A stretch of DNA of 38,968 bases. Source: Flavobacteriales bacterium UBA7519. GTDB taxonomy: Bacteria; Bacteroidota; Bacteroidia; Flavobacteriales; Weeksellaceae. The translations under genes and the position numbers were made by a program. The DNA is taken from assembly GCA_002476905.1 (NCBI GenBank), contig DLND01000056.1:1555-40522 (forward strand). Direction: 5' to 3'. Of the stretch, positions 23,374 through 31,360 are shown piece by piece (the stretch's first letter is position 1; each line of letters opens with the position of its first letter). The notes below the pieces were generated by a model. The model made no database searches, was not told the DNA's origin, and saw only the letters and a program-made list of their open reading frames with translations.

Positions 23374-23703
23374 ATGGATTATATAAGACCAGTCATCCAC
23401 TATTTTCTACACTTTGGTTTTCCATTGGTTTTGGCCTACATCTTTTTTAGGAAAGACTGGAAAAGGGCTTATTTCATTATGCTCGCGACAATGCTCGTAG
23501 ATGCAGATCATTTGCTTAGCACACCGATTTTTGCGCCGGACAGAAGTAGTATCAATTTTCATCCGCTTCATACCTATTGGGTGATGGTCGTTTATTTTCT
23601 GCTGTTATTTTTCAGAGGTGTTCCAAGAATTATTGGCGTTGGTTTGCTCTTTCATATGTTGACGGATTGGATAGATTTTCAGTTACATAATCTTGGATTT
23701 TAG
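23374..23703 (+). CDS. DUF6122 family membrane protein
   Basis: A 109-residue protein with about four hydrophobic stretches. Conserved polar residues lie in RKDWKRAYFIMLATM, VDADHLLSTPIF and FHPLHTYW; the spaced His and Asp residues resemble the YdjM-type membrane hydrolase fold. No function is known. The ATG follows the AlkD-like stop codon directly, with no intervening base. It is convergent with the globin gene, whose stop is only six bases away. Confidence 0.75.
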   Translation: MDYIRPVIHYFLHFGFPLVLAYIFFRKDWKRAYFIMLATMLVDADHLLSTPIFAPDRSSINFHPLHTYWVMVVYFLLLFFRGVPRIIGVGLLFHMLTDWIDFQLHNLGF

Positions 23704-23709
23704 AAAAAT

Positions 23710-24090
23710 CTAATTATTCCTTGCATTCGTCATTTTGAAACTCATAATTCTGGCGATATTCAGTGCTCTTGCAATGGCATTTTCAGCATTTTCGCCTTCA
23801 AAATTATCGTGAACTGTTTTCTCCCAAATCTGTAACCAACGGTTAAAATGTTTCTCTTCCATCGCAGTAACTTCATTCAGAGGAAAATGAACACGCATCG
23901 GGTTTCCTTCATAAACCGGATTTCCCAAAAGAATACTTTCCCAAAAATTATACATTTTCGGAAGATGTTTGCTGAGGTCAATCTTTGCAACATCTGTGAA
24001 AAAGAATCCAATTAAATCATCTTTAATAACTTGGTCATAGAATTCTTTTACAAGAAACTCAACATCTTCTCTGCTTGTAATATCTTTCAT
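23710..24090 (-). CDS. Group III truncated hemoglobin
   Basis: The 126-residue protein fits group III (trHbP-type) globins: EFYDQVIKDDLIGFFFTDVA, a YNFWESILLGNPVYEGNPM stretch and EKHFNRWLQIW, which carries the proximal haem His. The group is known for oxygen or nitrosative chemistry; Campylobacter Ctb is the best-studied member. The presence of a haem protein next to hemE and hemN-type genes may be coincidental. It has its own TAnnTTTG promoter and diverges from the YkgJ-like gene. Confidence 0.92.
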   Translation of the reverse strand: MKDITSREDVEFLVKEFYDQVIKDDLIGFFFTDVAKIDLSKHLPKMYNFWESILLGNPVYEGNPMRVHFPLNEVTAMEEKHFNRWLQIWEKTVHDNFEGENAENAIARALNIARIMSFKMTNARNN

Positions 24091-24110
24091 ATTTCGATAT
24101 TTTATTCTAT

Positions 24111-24118
24111 CAAAGTTA
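24111..24118 (-). promoter_or_regulatory. Promoter element of the truncated hemoglobin gene
   Basis: The minus strand reads TAACTTTG, 20 bases before the ATG. Confidence 0.5.
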
Positions 24119-24175
24119 TCACTTTTTGAATCAGTTTGAAATAAGATTAATGTCAGTTTTTGTTTGAAAAACCAC

Positions 24176-24183
24176 TAATTTTG
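24176..24183 (+). promoter_or_regulatory. Promoter element predicting a leaderless message for the YkgJ-like gene
   Basis: TAATTTTG (TAnnTTTG) ends 4 bases before the ATG at 24188. With initiation normally 4-8 bases downstream of this element, transcription would start at or next to the start codon. Confidence 0.55.
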
Positions 24184-24187
24184 CAAA

Positions 24188-24676
24188 ATGGATCTTGATT
24201 TATATAAAAAGCAAGCACAACAAAAACAAAAAGAGCATAAAAAGTTTTTGGACGGACTCAAAAAGAAACCGCCGAAAAATCTGGATTATCTGGTCTTAGA
24301 AAAGCACGAGGAAACATTCGAAGAAATCGATTGTCTCAGTTGTGCCAATTGCTGTAAAACTACGGGTCCACTTTATACAGAAAAAGATATCGAAAGAATA
24401 TCTAAACATCTACGAATGAAACAAGCAGATTTTGAATCCAAGTTTCTGAGAGTAGATGAAGACAATGATAAAGTCCTTCAAAATTTACCTTGCTTTTTCC
24501 TGAGTGATGACAATACTTGCTCAATCTATGATGTTCGTCCCAAAGCTTGTAGAGAATATCCTCACACAGATCGCAAGAAGATTTATCAAATCAATAATCT
24601 CACCATCAAAAATACTTTGATTTGTCCTGCAGCTTATGTTTTTGTTGAAAAACTAAGGCAAGTTTTAGAAAAGTAA
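24188..24676 (+). CDS. YkgJ family cysteine-cluster protein (zinc/iron-chelating domain)
   Basis: The 162-residue protein begins with a Lys/Gln-rich helix (KKQAQQKQKEHKKFLDGLKK) and then a compact cysteine cluster: CLSCANCCKTTGP, CFFLSDDNTCSIYDVRPKACREYPH and a later Cys in LICPAAY. This is the CxxxCC domain thought to bind zinc or iron-sulfur. Members are widespread and of unknown role. Its promoter sits so close to the ATG that the message should be leaderless. Confidence 0.88.
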   Translation: MDLDLYKKQAQQKQKEHKKFLDGLKKKPPKNLDYLVLEKHEETFEEIDCLSCANCCKTTGPLYTEKDIERISKHLRMKQADFESKFLRVDEDNDKVLQNLPCFFLSDDNTCSIYDVRPKACREYPHTDRKKIYQINNLTIKNTLICPAAYVFVEKLRQVLEK

Positions 24677-24773
24677 GCTGTGCTAAAGTTTTCCCAAAAA
24701 TCTTATAGCTTCTTAAATTTAACATAATATGGTTTAGTGTTTGAGACTTCTTATTAACACTAAATAAATTGTT

Positions 24774-25073
24774 ATGAAAAAGTTAATGATAGCGGGAGCA
24801 TTTCTAATGTTTGGAACCTTATTGATGAACGCACAAACTACTCCCCAAAAAGATAATTTGAGGTCGAAAGCAGAGAAAAATCTGAAATCGACGGAGATGA
24901 AAATGGATACATCTTATCAAACTATGGAAATGAATAAGAAAGATATATTCAATCTTAATCAAAGACAGAAAATTGAAGATGATAAAACTAGAAAAAGAAT
25001 GCAACCACCAAGAGATGGTTTGAATAACGAATCATTAAAACCTCAGGAACCAGCGCCAGGACAATTAGAATAA
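24774..25073 (+). CDS. Small secreted hypothetical protein
   Basis: A 99-residue protein with a clear signal peptide (MKKLMIAGAFLMFGTLLMNA, cut before QTT) and a short, highly charged mature part rich in Lys, Met, Asp and Pro (KNLKSTEMKMDTS, KTRKRMQPPRDG, PQEPAPGQ). No domain is recognised; the mature chain is probably disordered. It is followed immediately by a palindromic terminator and faces the hemE fragment. Confidence 0.65.
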   Translation: MKKLMIAGAFLMFGTLLMNAQTTPQKDNLRSKAEKNLKSTEMKMDTSYQTMEMNKKDIFNLNQRQKIEDDKTRKRMQPPRDGLNNESLKPQEPAPGQLE

Positions 25074-25104
25074 AAAAATGAGCAAATTAATTTGCTCATT
25101 TTTT
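25073..25104. terminator. Bidirectional terminator, perfect 32-base palindrome
   Basis: The half-site AAAAAATGAGCAAATT is followed directly by its exact complement AATTTGCTCATTTTTT, leaving only a 4-base turn. It serves the small secreted protein gene (plus) and the hemE fragment (minus). Confidence 0.88.
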
Positions 25105-25109
25105 GTTGT

Positions 25110-25703
25110 TTATGGTTTCCATTCAACCACAGCTTTTATAAAAGCTTCGGCATTTTCAACAGGAATATTTGGTAAAATCCCGTGTCCGAGGTTGACGATG
25201 TATTTATCTTTTCCAAAACGGTTAATCATTTCGTGAACCATTTTTCTAATCGTTTCTGGCTTCGAATGTAATCTTGACGGATCAAAATTCCCTTGCAAAG
25301 TCACAGCATTATTCGTGAATTGTCTCGCTAATTCCGGCGTGATTGTCCAATCAACACCCACTGCAGAAGCTTTAGATTTCGTCATCTCGTCCAAAGCAAA
25401 CCAACAACCTTTCCCGAAAACCACAACGTGAGTCAACGGCGCAAGCGCTTCAACAATCTGATTGATATATTGCCAGGAAAATTCCTGATAATCGGCTGGC
25501 GAAAGCATTCCGCCCCAAGAATCGAAAACCTGAACCGCAGAAACACCTTTTTCTACTTTTCTTTTCAGGTAAGCAATCGTCGTATCAGTGATTTTTTGTA
25601 ATAATTTGTGCGCCGCTTCTGGCTGTAGAAAACAAAATGATTTCGCAATATTGAAATCCTTAGAACCTCTACCTTCGATACAATAACAGAAAATCGTCCA
25701 AGA
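25110..25703 (-). pseudogene. hemE: Uroporphyrinogen decarboxylase, 3' fragment
   Basis: About 198 codons match HemE from [16 protein letters not shown] through [57 protein letters not shown] and [18 protein letters not shown] to a normal C-terminus. HemE is about 340 residues, so roughly 140 N-terminal residues, including the substrate-binding Arg-rich FMRQAGRY region, are absent. Similarity ends at the Trp codon near 25700, where plus-strand sequence of another gene begins; a TGA lies 16 codons further upstream in the frame. The enzyme converts uroporphyrinogen III to coproporphyrinogen III; a haem-using aerobe is not expected to lose it, so the break may be an assembly fault. Confidence 0.85.
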
Positions 25704-25749
25704 ACACAAAAACTGGCCGTACGAAAAGATAATTTTTCAACCATTATAA
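25702..25749 (+). pseudogene. 3' tail of an unidentified gene preceding murF (possibly gldJ)
   Basis: On the plus strand an open frame reads [15 protein letters not shown] and stops at 25747-25749, six bases before a good terminator. A terminator there implies that a gene ends at this spot. In Flavobacterium and relatives the gliding lipoprotein gene gldJ lies directly upstream of murF, so a gldJ tail is a reasonable guess, but 15 residues are too few for recognition. Its 5' part is missing at the same junction that cuts hemE. Confidence 0.35.
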
Positions 25750-25754
25750 AACTT

Positions 25755-25785
25755 AAAACAGTAGATTTTTTCTACTGTTTTTTTG
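25755..25785 (+). terminator. Terminator upstream of murF
   Basis: Stem AAAACAGTAGA / TCTACTGTTTT (25755-25765 with 25771-25781), T5 loop, T-tract. It overlaps the TTTG of the murF promoter. Confidence 0.85.
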
Positions 25786-25814
25786 TTTTAATACAAATTC
25801 ATTTAATACTTTTG
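25782..25814 (+). promoter_or_regulatory. Promoter of murF, predicting a leaderless message
   Basis: TTTG at 25782-25785 and TACTTTTG at 25807-25814, 21 bases apart, fit the Bacteroidota -33/-7 arrangement. The ATG follows after only AAGA. Confidence 0.6.
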
Positions 25815-25818
25815 AAGA

Positions 25819-27087
25819 ATGAACATTAAGGATTTTTATCAGATATTTTTGCAGAGTTCCAATACGGTTATAGATAGCAGAAAAGTACAAAGGGGAAGTG
25901 TGTTTTTTGCATTTTCCGGCGATACTTTTAACGCAGCAGAAAAATCTTCTGAAGCTTTAGAAAATGGTGCCATAGCTGTTATCGTAGAAGATGAAAACTA
26001 TAATTTTCCGAAAAAAAACATCTTTTATGTACCATCAGTTCTGGATTTTTTACAACAGTTGGCTGTTTATCACAGAGATCAATTAAAGATTCCGTTTATA
26101 GGACTCACTGGAAGCAATGGAAAGACAACCACAAAAGAATTGATCAGCATAGTTTTGTCCAAAAAATTCAATGTTCAATTCACTTTCGGAAATCTTAACA
26201 ATCACATTGGTGTTCCGCTAACCATTCTTTCCATCAGAAATTCACATCAGATTGCAGTGGTAGAAATGGGCGCCAATCACCAGAAGGAAATAGAGCTTCT
26301 CTGTAAAATTGCAAAACCAAGTCTCGGTTACATTACCAATTTCGGGAAGGCACATCTCGAAGGTTTTGGCGGTGTAGAAGGCGTTATCAAAGGAAAATCC
26401 GAGTTGTATGACTATCTGAGAACTCATAACCAAACTATTTTGGTCAATAGTGCAGATTCGGTTCAGGCAGAGAAAACCAAAGATTATCATAATAAAATCA
26501 CTTTTGGGACACCAGAGTCGAATTACAGTTTTTCGCCACTCTCCAAAGACCATTTCGTAGGACTGGTTTATAAAGAAACAGAAATAATTTCTAATCTCAC
26601 AGGCCGCTATAATTATGATAATATCTCTGCGGCTATATCGCTAGGCTTGCATTTTGGCGTAGATATTCAGGATATTAAACAGGCTATTGAAGAGTATGTC
26701 CCGTCCAATATGCGTTCGCAGATTCAGAAAAAAGAAGGGAAAACCCTCGTTTTAGATACCTATAATGCCAATCCCAGCAGTATGCAGGCATCATTGGAAA
26801 ACTTCAGAACTTTTTCGGGGACCAAGCTCATCATCATCGGCGATATGTTGGAACTGGGAAGAGAAAGCGCAACTGAACATCAATATATTCTAGACTTCGC
26901 AAAAACTTGTGGATTTGACAACATCATTACCGTTGGCCCAAATTTCAAAAACATTAATACAAATTTGGCATTTCTGAACACTTCAGAACTTGCTGATTAT
27001 CTGCAAAACAATCCTGTAAAGCAGGAAAGTATACTGCTAAAAGCATCGCGTGGTATTGCTTTGGAGAAAATTATTGATTATATTTAG
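25819..27087 (+). CDS. murF: UDP-N-acetylmuramoyl-tripeptide--D-alanyl-D-alanine ligase
   Basis: The 422-residue Mur ligase has the ATP-binding GLTGSNGKTTTK (95-106), FGNLNNHIGVPLTIL, VEMGANHQKEIELLCKIAKP, GRYNYDNISAAISL and the C-terminal LDTYNANPSSMQASLENF and GDMLELG, which are MurF rather than MurE features. It adds D-Ala-D-Ala to the UDP-MurNAc-tripeptide, the last cytoplasmic step of the peptidoglycan precursor. The gene is intact and monocistronic, with a promoter abutting the ATG. No D-Ala ligase or other mur genes are adjacent, as is usual for Flavobacteriia where murF is separate from the dcw cluster. Confidence 0.95.
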   Translation: MNIKDFYQIFLQSSNTVIDSRKVQRGSVFFAFSGDTFNAAEKSSEALENGAIAVIVEDENYNFPKKNIFYVPSVLDFLQQLAVYHRDQLKIPFIGLTGSNGKTTTKELISIVLSKKFNVQFTFGNLNNHIGVPLTILSIRNSHQIAVVEMGANHQKEIELLCKIAKPSLGYITNFGKAHLEGFGGVEGVIKGKSELYDYLRTHNQTILVNSADSVQAEKTKDYHNKITFGTPESNYSFSPLSKDHFVGLVYKETEIISNLTGRYNYDNISAAISLGLHFGVDIQDIKQAIEEYVPSNMRSQIQKKEGKTLVLDTYNANPSSMQASLENFRTFSGTKLIIIGDMLELGRESATEHQYILDFAKTCGFDNIITVGPNFKNINTNLAFLNTSELADYLQNNPVKQESILLKASRGIALEKIIDYI

Positions 27088-27125
27088 AATGTTACAGATT
27101 ACTTTTTATTCATAATTGTTTATAA

Positions 27126-27212
27126 GGAGCTATTTCCCGCTTTCCATTCCAATCTTTTTTGCTCGGCATAGCCTCTCGCAAAAAAGGATTTCCATTGCAA
27201 TCGGGGCTATGG
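27126..27212 (+). repeat. Family 1 dispersed palindromic element, copy D
   Basis: Starts GGAGCTATTTCCCGCTTTCC and ends ATCGGGGCTATGG; the inner arms CTTTTTTGC and GCAAAAAAG pair around a 15-base centre. It fills much of the 253-base gap between murF and the hemN-type gene, where I see nothing else except the hemN promoter. Confidence 0.88.
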
Positions 27213-27327
27213 GATTTTCCATAAAATCACTACCGTCCGGAAGAAGGCATTTTTCAAACTATTAATAGAATAGAAGCGACCGATTAAAAATCATCCCAAA
27301 TCAGGAATCTTTCCAAACTCTATTTCG

Positions 27328-27335
27328 TAACTTTG
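27328..27335 (+). promoter_or_regulatory. Promoter element of the hemN-type gene, predicting a leaderless message
   Basis: TAACTTTG (TAnnTTTG) ends five bases before the ATG at 27341. Confidence 0.55.
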
Positions 27336-27340
27336 CAACA

Positions 27341-28699
27341 ATGAATTCATTAGTTGATAAATACAATATTCCAGGGCCGCGTTATACATCGTATCCTACT
27401 GTTCCGTATTGGAATGAGGCTGGTTTTGCGGCAGACCTTTGGAAACAATCCGTCATTAAGTCCTTTTCAGAAAGCAATTCTGAAGAAGGAATTTCCATCT
27501 ATATTCATCTTCCGTTTTGCGAGGCGCTTTGTACTTTCTGTGCTTGTCACAAAAGAATTACCAAGCAACATTCCGTAGAAATACCCTATCTGGAAAGTGT
27601 TCTGAAAGAATGGAAACTCTACTTGGGACTCTTTTCCGAGAAACCAAAACTTAAAGAATTACATTTGGGTGGCGGAACGCCTACTTTTTTTTCGCCGGAT
27701 AACCTCAGAAAACTGTTGCAAGGGATTTTCGATACTGTAGAAATTACAGATGACCAAGAATTCAGTTTCGAAGGACATCCGAATAATACCACGAGAGAGC
27801 ATTTGCAGACATTGTTCGATCTTGGTTTTACCAGAGTCAGTTTCGGAGTCCAAGATTATGACCCGAAAGTTCAGAAAGCTATCAACAGAATTCAGCCCTT
27901 CGATAATGTTAAAAACGTCACCGAATGGGCCAGGGAAATAGGTTACAAAAGCATCAGCCACGATTTGGTTTTCGGTTTGCCACACCAGACTTGGGATGCA
28001 ATGGAGTTTACCATCCGCAAAACATTGGAACTAAAGCCAGACAGACTTGCATTTTATTCCTACGCACACGTTCCTTGGGTAAAAGGTGTTGGACAAAGAG
28101 GTTTCGACGAAACTGATCTGCCAAGTGGCGATGAGAAAAGAAGGCTTTATGAAGATGGGAAAAAACTTTTGGAAGATCTTGGTTACATAGAAATAGGAAT
28201 GGATCATTTTTCTCTGGAACACGATGATCTTTATCAATCGCTGGTTCAGAAAAAGTTGCATCGTAATTTTATGGGTTATACATCCAGTAAAACCCAATTG
28301 ATGGTAGGTTTGGGAATGTCAGCAATATCCGATTCTTGGTATGCTTTTGCACAGAATGTAAAAACTGTGGAAGAATATCAGAAAATAGTTGAAGAAGGCG
28401 AGATTCCGGTATTCCGTGGTCATATTCTGGATGATGAAGATCTAAAGATTAGAAAGCATATTCTGAATCTGATGTGTCAGCTGGAAACAAGTTGGGACTT
28501 GCAGTCTTCATTTCCTGAAATCGAAAATGCAATTGATAAATTAAAAGAAATGGAATCTGACGGTTTGGTTCAGATTTCGGAAAATCAAATCAGAATTACA
28601 GAAAAGGGAAGAGCTTTTACAAGAAATGTAGCAATGGTTTTTGACCTAAGAATGATGAGGAACAAGCCAGAAACTCGGATTTTTTCGATGACGATATAA
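27341..28699 (+). CDS. hemN: Oxygen-independent coproporphyrinogen III oxidase (radical SAM)
   Basis: The 452-residue protein begins PGPRYTSYPTVPYW, the HemN-specific substrate-pocket motif, followed by the radical-SAM cluster motif CEALCTFC (Cys60, Cys64, Cys67; HemN proteins have CxxxCxxC plus the extra Cys69). Downstream are LHLGGGTPTFF, FEGHPNNTT, and FGLPHQTW; the C-terminal HemN domain shows GMDHFSLEHDDLYQS and LHRNFMGYTS, which separate it from HemW. It decarboxylates two propionates of coproporphyrinogen III without oxygen. It is monocistronic with a terminator, and sits near the broken hemE. Confidence 0.93.
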   Translation: MNSLVDKYNIPGPRYTSYPTVPYWNEAGFAADLWKQSVIKSFSESNSEEGISIYIHLPFCEALCTFCACHKRITKQHSVEIPYLESVLKEWKLYLGLFSEKPKLKELHLGGGTPTFFSPDNLRKLLQGIFDTVEITDDQEFSFEGHPNNTTREHLQTLFDLGFTRVSFGVQDYDPKVQKAINRIQPFDNVKNVTEWAREIGYKSISHDLVFGLPHQTWDAMEFTIRKTLELKPDRLAFYSYAHVPWVKGVGQRGFDETDLPSGDEKRRLYEDGKKLLEDLGYIEIGMDHFSLEHDDLYQSLVQKKLHRNFMGYTSSKTQLMVGLGMSAISDSWYAFAQNVKTVEEYQKIVEEGEIPVFRGHILDDEDLKIRKHILNLMCQLETSWDLQSSFPEIENAIDKLKEMESDGLVQISENQIRITEKGRAFTRNVAMVFDLRMMRNKPETRIFSMTI

Positions 28700-28705
28700 T
28701 GAATT

Positions 28706-28734
28706 AAAAGAAGTTTTAGTAACTTCTTTTTTTT
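28706..28734 (+). terminator. Terminator of the hemN-type gene
   Basis: Stem AAAAGAAGTT / AACTTCTTTT (28706-28715 with 28721-28730), loop TTAGT, then TTTT. Confidence 0.88.
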
Positions 28735-28752
28735 ATTTAAATAAGATTGAAA

Positions 28753-29580
28753 ATGAATTTAATCAAACATAAAAATATAATCCTAAAAAGTTCTAGAGAA
28801 TTTTTAACAGATGCAATTTTTCCAAATTCTGACAAGAAACTTCCTCTAATCATTTTTGTTCACGGCTACAAAGGTTACAAAGATTGGGGCGCTTGGGAGT
28901 TGATGGGAGAGAAATTTGCGAATGCTGGTTTTTATTTTGTTAAATTCAATATGTCGCACAATGGGACGACTTTGGAAAATCTCAATAATTTGACCGACTT
29001 GGAAAGTTTTGCTAATAATAATTTCTCCAGAGAATTAGCAGATTTGGAAGTTGTCATCAATCATTTCAAGACTCAAAAAGAAGTTGATTCCAATCATATT
29101 ATTTTAATTGGTCACAGTAGAGGTGGAGGCGTTTCTGTCATCAAAGCTTCTGAAAATAAAAATATTACAAAACTCATTACGCTCGCAAGTATTTCCACAC
29201 TTGACAGATTTCCGAAAAATGAAGCTTTTGAAAACTGGAAAAAGGATGGCGTTTACTATATAGAACACGCCAGAACGAAGCAACAACTTCCACATTATTT
29301 TCAATTCTTTGAGGATTATGAAAATAATAAGGAAAGATTTGATGTGGAAAAAGCTTGCAGAAATCTGACAATTCCGAGTTTATTCATCCACGGTTCTGCC
29401 GATGAAGCTGTAGAATCAAAACATTCCGAAAATCTTCATCATTGGACAAAAGATTCTCAATTCAAAATTATTGAAAATGCCAATCATACTTTCGGTGCAA
29501 AAGAGCCTTGGGAAGAAACTTCGCTACCAAAAGAACTCAATACTGCACTAGAATATTGTATTGATTTTCTTACAAAATAA
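28753..29580 (+). CDS. Alpha/beta hydrolase
   Basis: About 275 residues with the alpha/beta-hydrolase order: FVHGYKGYKDWGAW after the first strands, the nucleophile elbow GHSRGGG, the acid in FIHGSADEAV, and a catalytic His in ENANHTFGAKEPW. There is no signal peptide, so it is probably cytosolic. It resembles the dienelactone/acyl-peptidase-like hydrolases common in Bacteroidota; the substrate is unknown. The ATG at 28753 is preferred over a TTG two codons earlier. Convergent with the next gene (four bases apart). Confidence 0.85.
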   Translation: MNLIKHKNIILKSSREFLTDAIFPNSDKKLPLIIFVHGYKGYKDWGAWELMGEKFANAGFYFVKFNMSHNGTTLENLNNLTDLESFANNNFSRELADLEVVINHFKTQKEVDSNHIILIGHSRGGGVSVIKASENKNITKLITLASISTLDRFPKNEAFENWKKDGVYYIEHARTKQQLPHYFQFFEDYENNKERFDVEKACRNLTIPSLFIHGSADEAVESKHSENLHHWTKDSQFKIIENANHTFGAKEPWEETSLPKELNTALEYCIDFLTK

Positions 29581-29584
29581 TTGA

Positions 29585-30049
29585 TTATTTTTTCTTTATA
29601 AGTTTGTTGTTCTCTATCCATCTTTTACTATTATTAATGTCCTTCAGATACCACATATTATTAGCATTCATCAGATATAAATTGTAAATAATAGGAGAGG
29701 CGATTTGTTTGCCTTCCAGATAGTTGGCTCGGACCGAAATTGCATTTCTCTTTCGCATAAAATCACCAGAAAAAATGTTGGAATAAGTCTGTCCAGTCGC
29801 TTTATCATCAATCAGTTCGATAAGGGTTATTTTGTCATCAGCTCCAAATTCAAGGATATGACGTTCAGAATGATCCGAAAATTCTTCTAGTAGTACAAAT
29901 TTTTTATTGTTAATGGTATAGTCCGAAGCGTCAGTCATTTTTTTATGCTTGTTCTCGATCTTTTCAAGAATCTCGTTGATAGCACCAAAGTTTTGAGAAT
30001 AAAAACACAATGAGGATAAAATACTTACAAGGAATAGGGCTTTTCGCAT
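29585..30049 (-). CDS. Exported hypothetical protein
   Basis: A 154-residue protein with a signal peptide (LFLVSILSSLCFYSQ) and a mature domain with alternating charged strands: KKFVLLEEFSDHSERHILEF, DDKATGQTYSNIFSGDF and SPIIYNLYLMNANNMWYLKD. I do not recognise a family. It is a single gene between two plus-strand genes and would be periplasmic or secreted. Confidence 0.65.
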   Translation of the reverse strand: MRKALFLVSILSSLCFYSQNFGAINEILEKIENKHKKMTDASDYTINNKKFVLLEEFSDHSERHILEFGADDKITLIELIDDKATGQTYSNIFSGDFMRKRNAISVRANYLEGKQIASPIIYNLYLMNANNMWYLKDINNSKRWIENNKLIKKK

Positions 30050-30120
30050 TATATGTGGATGTGAGATAAAGATAAAGTTTTAGAGGTTTCTCTGCAAAAA
30101 TTATTCCGTTGAATTTTAAT

Positions 30121-30128
30121 TATCTTTG
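30121..30128 (+). promoter_or_regulatory. Promoter element of the queD-like gene, predicting a leaderless message
   Basis: TATCTTTG (TAnnTTTG) ends four bases before the ATG at 30133. Confidence 0.55.
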
Positions 30129-30132
30129 CAGC

Positions 30133-30576
30133 ATGATAAGAATTACTAAAATTTTCAATTTCGAGACTGCGCACGTTCTATATAATTATGATGGTAAATG
30201 CAAAAACATGCACGGCCATTCCTATAAATTATTTGTTACTGTGAAGGGAAATCCAATTAAGGATTTGGATCATCACAAGAATGGCATGGTGGTAGATTTT
30301 GGTGATATCAAGAAAATTGTAAAAGAAGAGATTGTCGATATCTGGGATCATGCCGTTTTGGTAAATGGCGATTCTCCACATAAATTACTTGGGGAAAGTT
30401 TGGAAAGCCAAGGTCATAAAGTAATTTTTTGTAAATATCAGCCCACTTGCGAAAATATGCTTTATGATATTGCCGCAAAGATACAATCCAAATTACCCAA
30501 TCACGTTCAGCTAGCTTATCTGAAACTTCACGAGACTGAAAACTCATACGGTGAATGGATAGCAGAAGAAAACTGA
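30133..30576 (+). CDS. queD: 6-carboxytetrahydropterin synthase (QueD/PTPS family)
   Basis: The 147-residue protein from ATG 30133 (MIRITKIFNFETAHVLYNY) has the zinc ligands His14 (FETAH), His27 and His29 in CKNMHGHSY and the catalytic Cys23, with the C-terminal KLHETENSYGEW block carrying the pterin-binding Glu. The CxxxHGH spacing is that of QueD, which makes the queuosine precursor from dihydroneopterin triphosphate, rather than of animal PTPS. The frame extends eight codons upstream but that stretch overlaps the promoter. No other queuosine genes are visible near it. Confidence 0.9.
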   Translation: MIRITKIFNFETAHVLYNYDGKCKNMHGHSYKLFVTVKGNPIKDLDHHKNGMVVDFGDIKKIVKEEIVDIWDHAVLVNGDSPHKLLGESLESQGHKVIFCKYQPTCENMLYDIAAKIQSKLPNHVQLAYLKLHETENSYGEWIAEEN

Positions 30577-30669
30577 TTGAGATATTAATAAAAAGCTAAT
30601 GTTTTTTTTGATTAAAATTTGTGGGTTTAAGAAAATTTAATAATTTTACACCATCAAATTTGATAAACT

Positions 30670-31344
30670 ATGAAAAAACTATTATTAGTTGGTGCGGTTG
30701 CACTTTTCGGCGCTATGAACGCTCAGACAAAATTCGGTGTAAAGGCTGGATATACAAATTCGCAGTTTTCTTCAGATGAAAGTATGGAGTTTGAAGACGT
30801 GAAGATGGATAAGAAAGGAAAATCTGGATTCTTTGTAGGAGGTTTTGTTGAACATATGTTATCTGAAAAATTCGCTTTGCAAGGCGAATTAACATATGCT
30901 GCATTAGGAGGTAAGTATGAAGGTAAATTTAATGATTCAGGATATTATGCGACCTTGGTCACTGACTTTAAAGTTAATCAGATAATTATTCCTATTTCTG
31001 CTAAGTATTATGTAATTCCTAATTTGGCGATTTATGGTGGTCCAAATGTAGGATTTACAGTTTCTAATGAATTTGAAGCAAAATTCAAGGATTCCAATCT
31101 ACCAAGTGAAGCAATTAGTGAAGCTAATAGTTTTCTATCAGAATATAATTCAGAAGCTAGTAAGGAATTTGATAAAAGCTTACAGAAAACAACTTTTGGT
31201 ATTCAGTTAGGAGCAGAGTATAATGTTTATAAAGGACTTTTAGTTGATGCAAGATACAATATAGGTCTAACAGATTTAGATAAAGGATCTGAGAGCAATA
31301 TTAAAATGCATTACTTCCAGATCGGACTTGGCTATAAATTTTAA
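30670..31344 (+). CDS. Outer-membrane beta-barrel protein (porin/PorT-like family)
   Basis: The 224-residue protein has a signal peptide (LLLVGAVALFGAMNA) followed by KFGVKAGYTNSQF, a typical first strand of small Bacteroidota barrel proteins, alternating strands such as FALQGELTYAALGGKY, IYGGPNVGFTV, KTTFGIQLGAEYNVYKGLLV and the C-terminal MHYFQIGLGYKF ending in Phe. An eight-stranded barrel of the OMP_b-brl/PorT type is expected in the outer membrane. Ligand or function is unknown. Confidence 0.82.
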   Translation: MKKLLLVGAVALFGAMNAQTKFGVKAGYTNSQFSSDESMEFEDVKMDKKGKSGFFVGGFVEHMLSEKFALQGELTYAALGGKYEGKFNDSGYYATLVTDFKVNQIIIPISAKYYVIPNLAIYGGPNVGFTVSNEFEAKFKDSNLPSEAISEANSFLSEYNSEASKEFDKSLQKTTFGIQLGAEYNVYKGLLVDARYNIGLTDLDKGSESNIKMHYFQIGLGYKF

Positions 31345-31360
31345 TTAGATATAATTTTGT

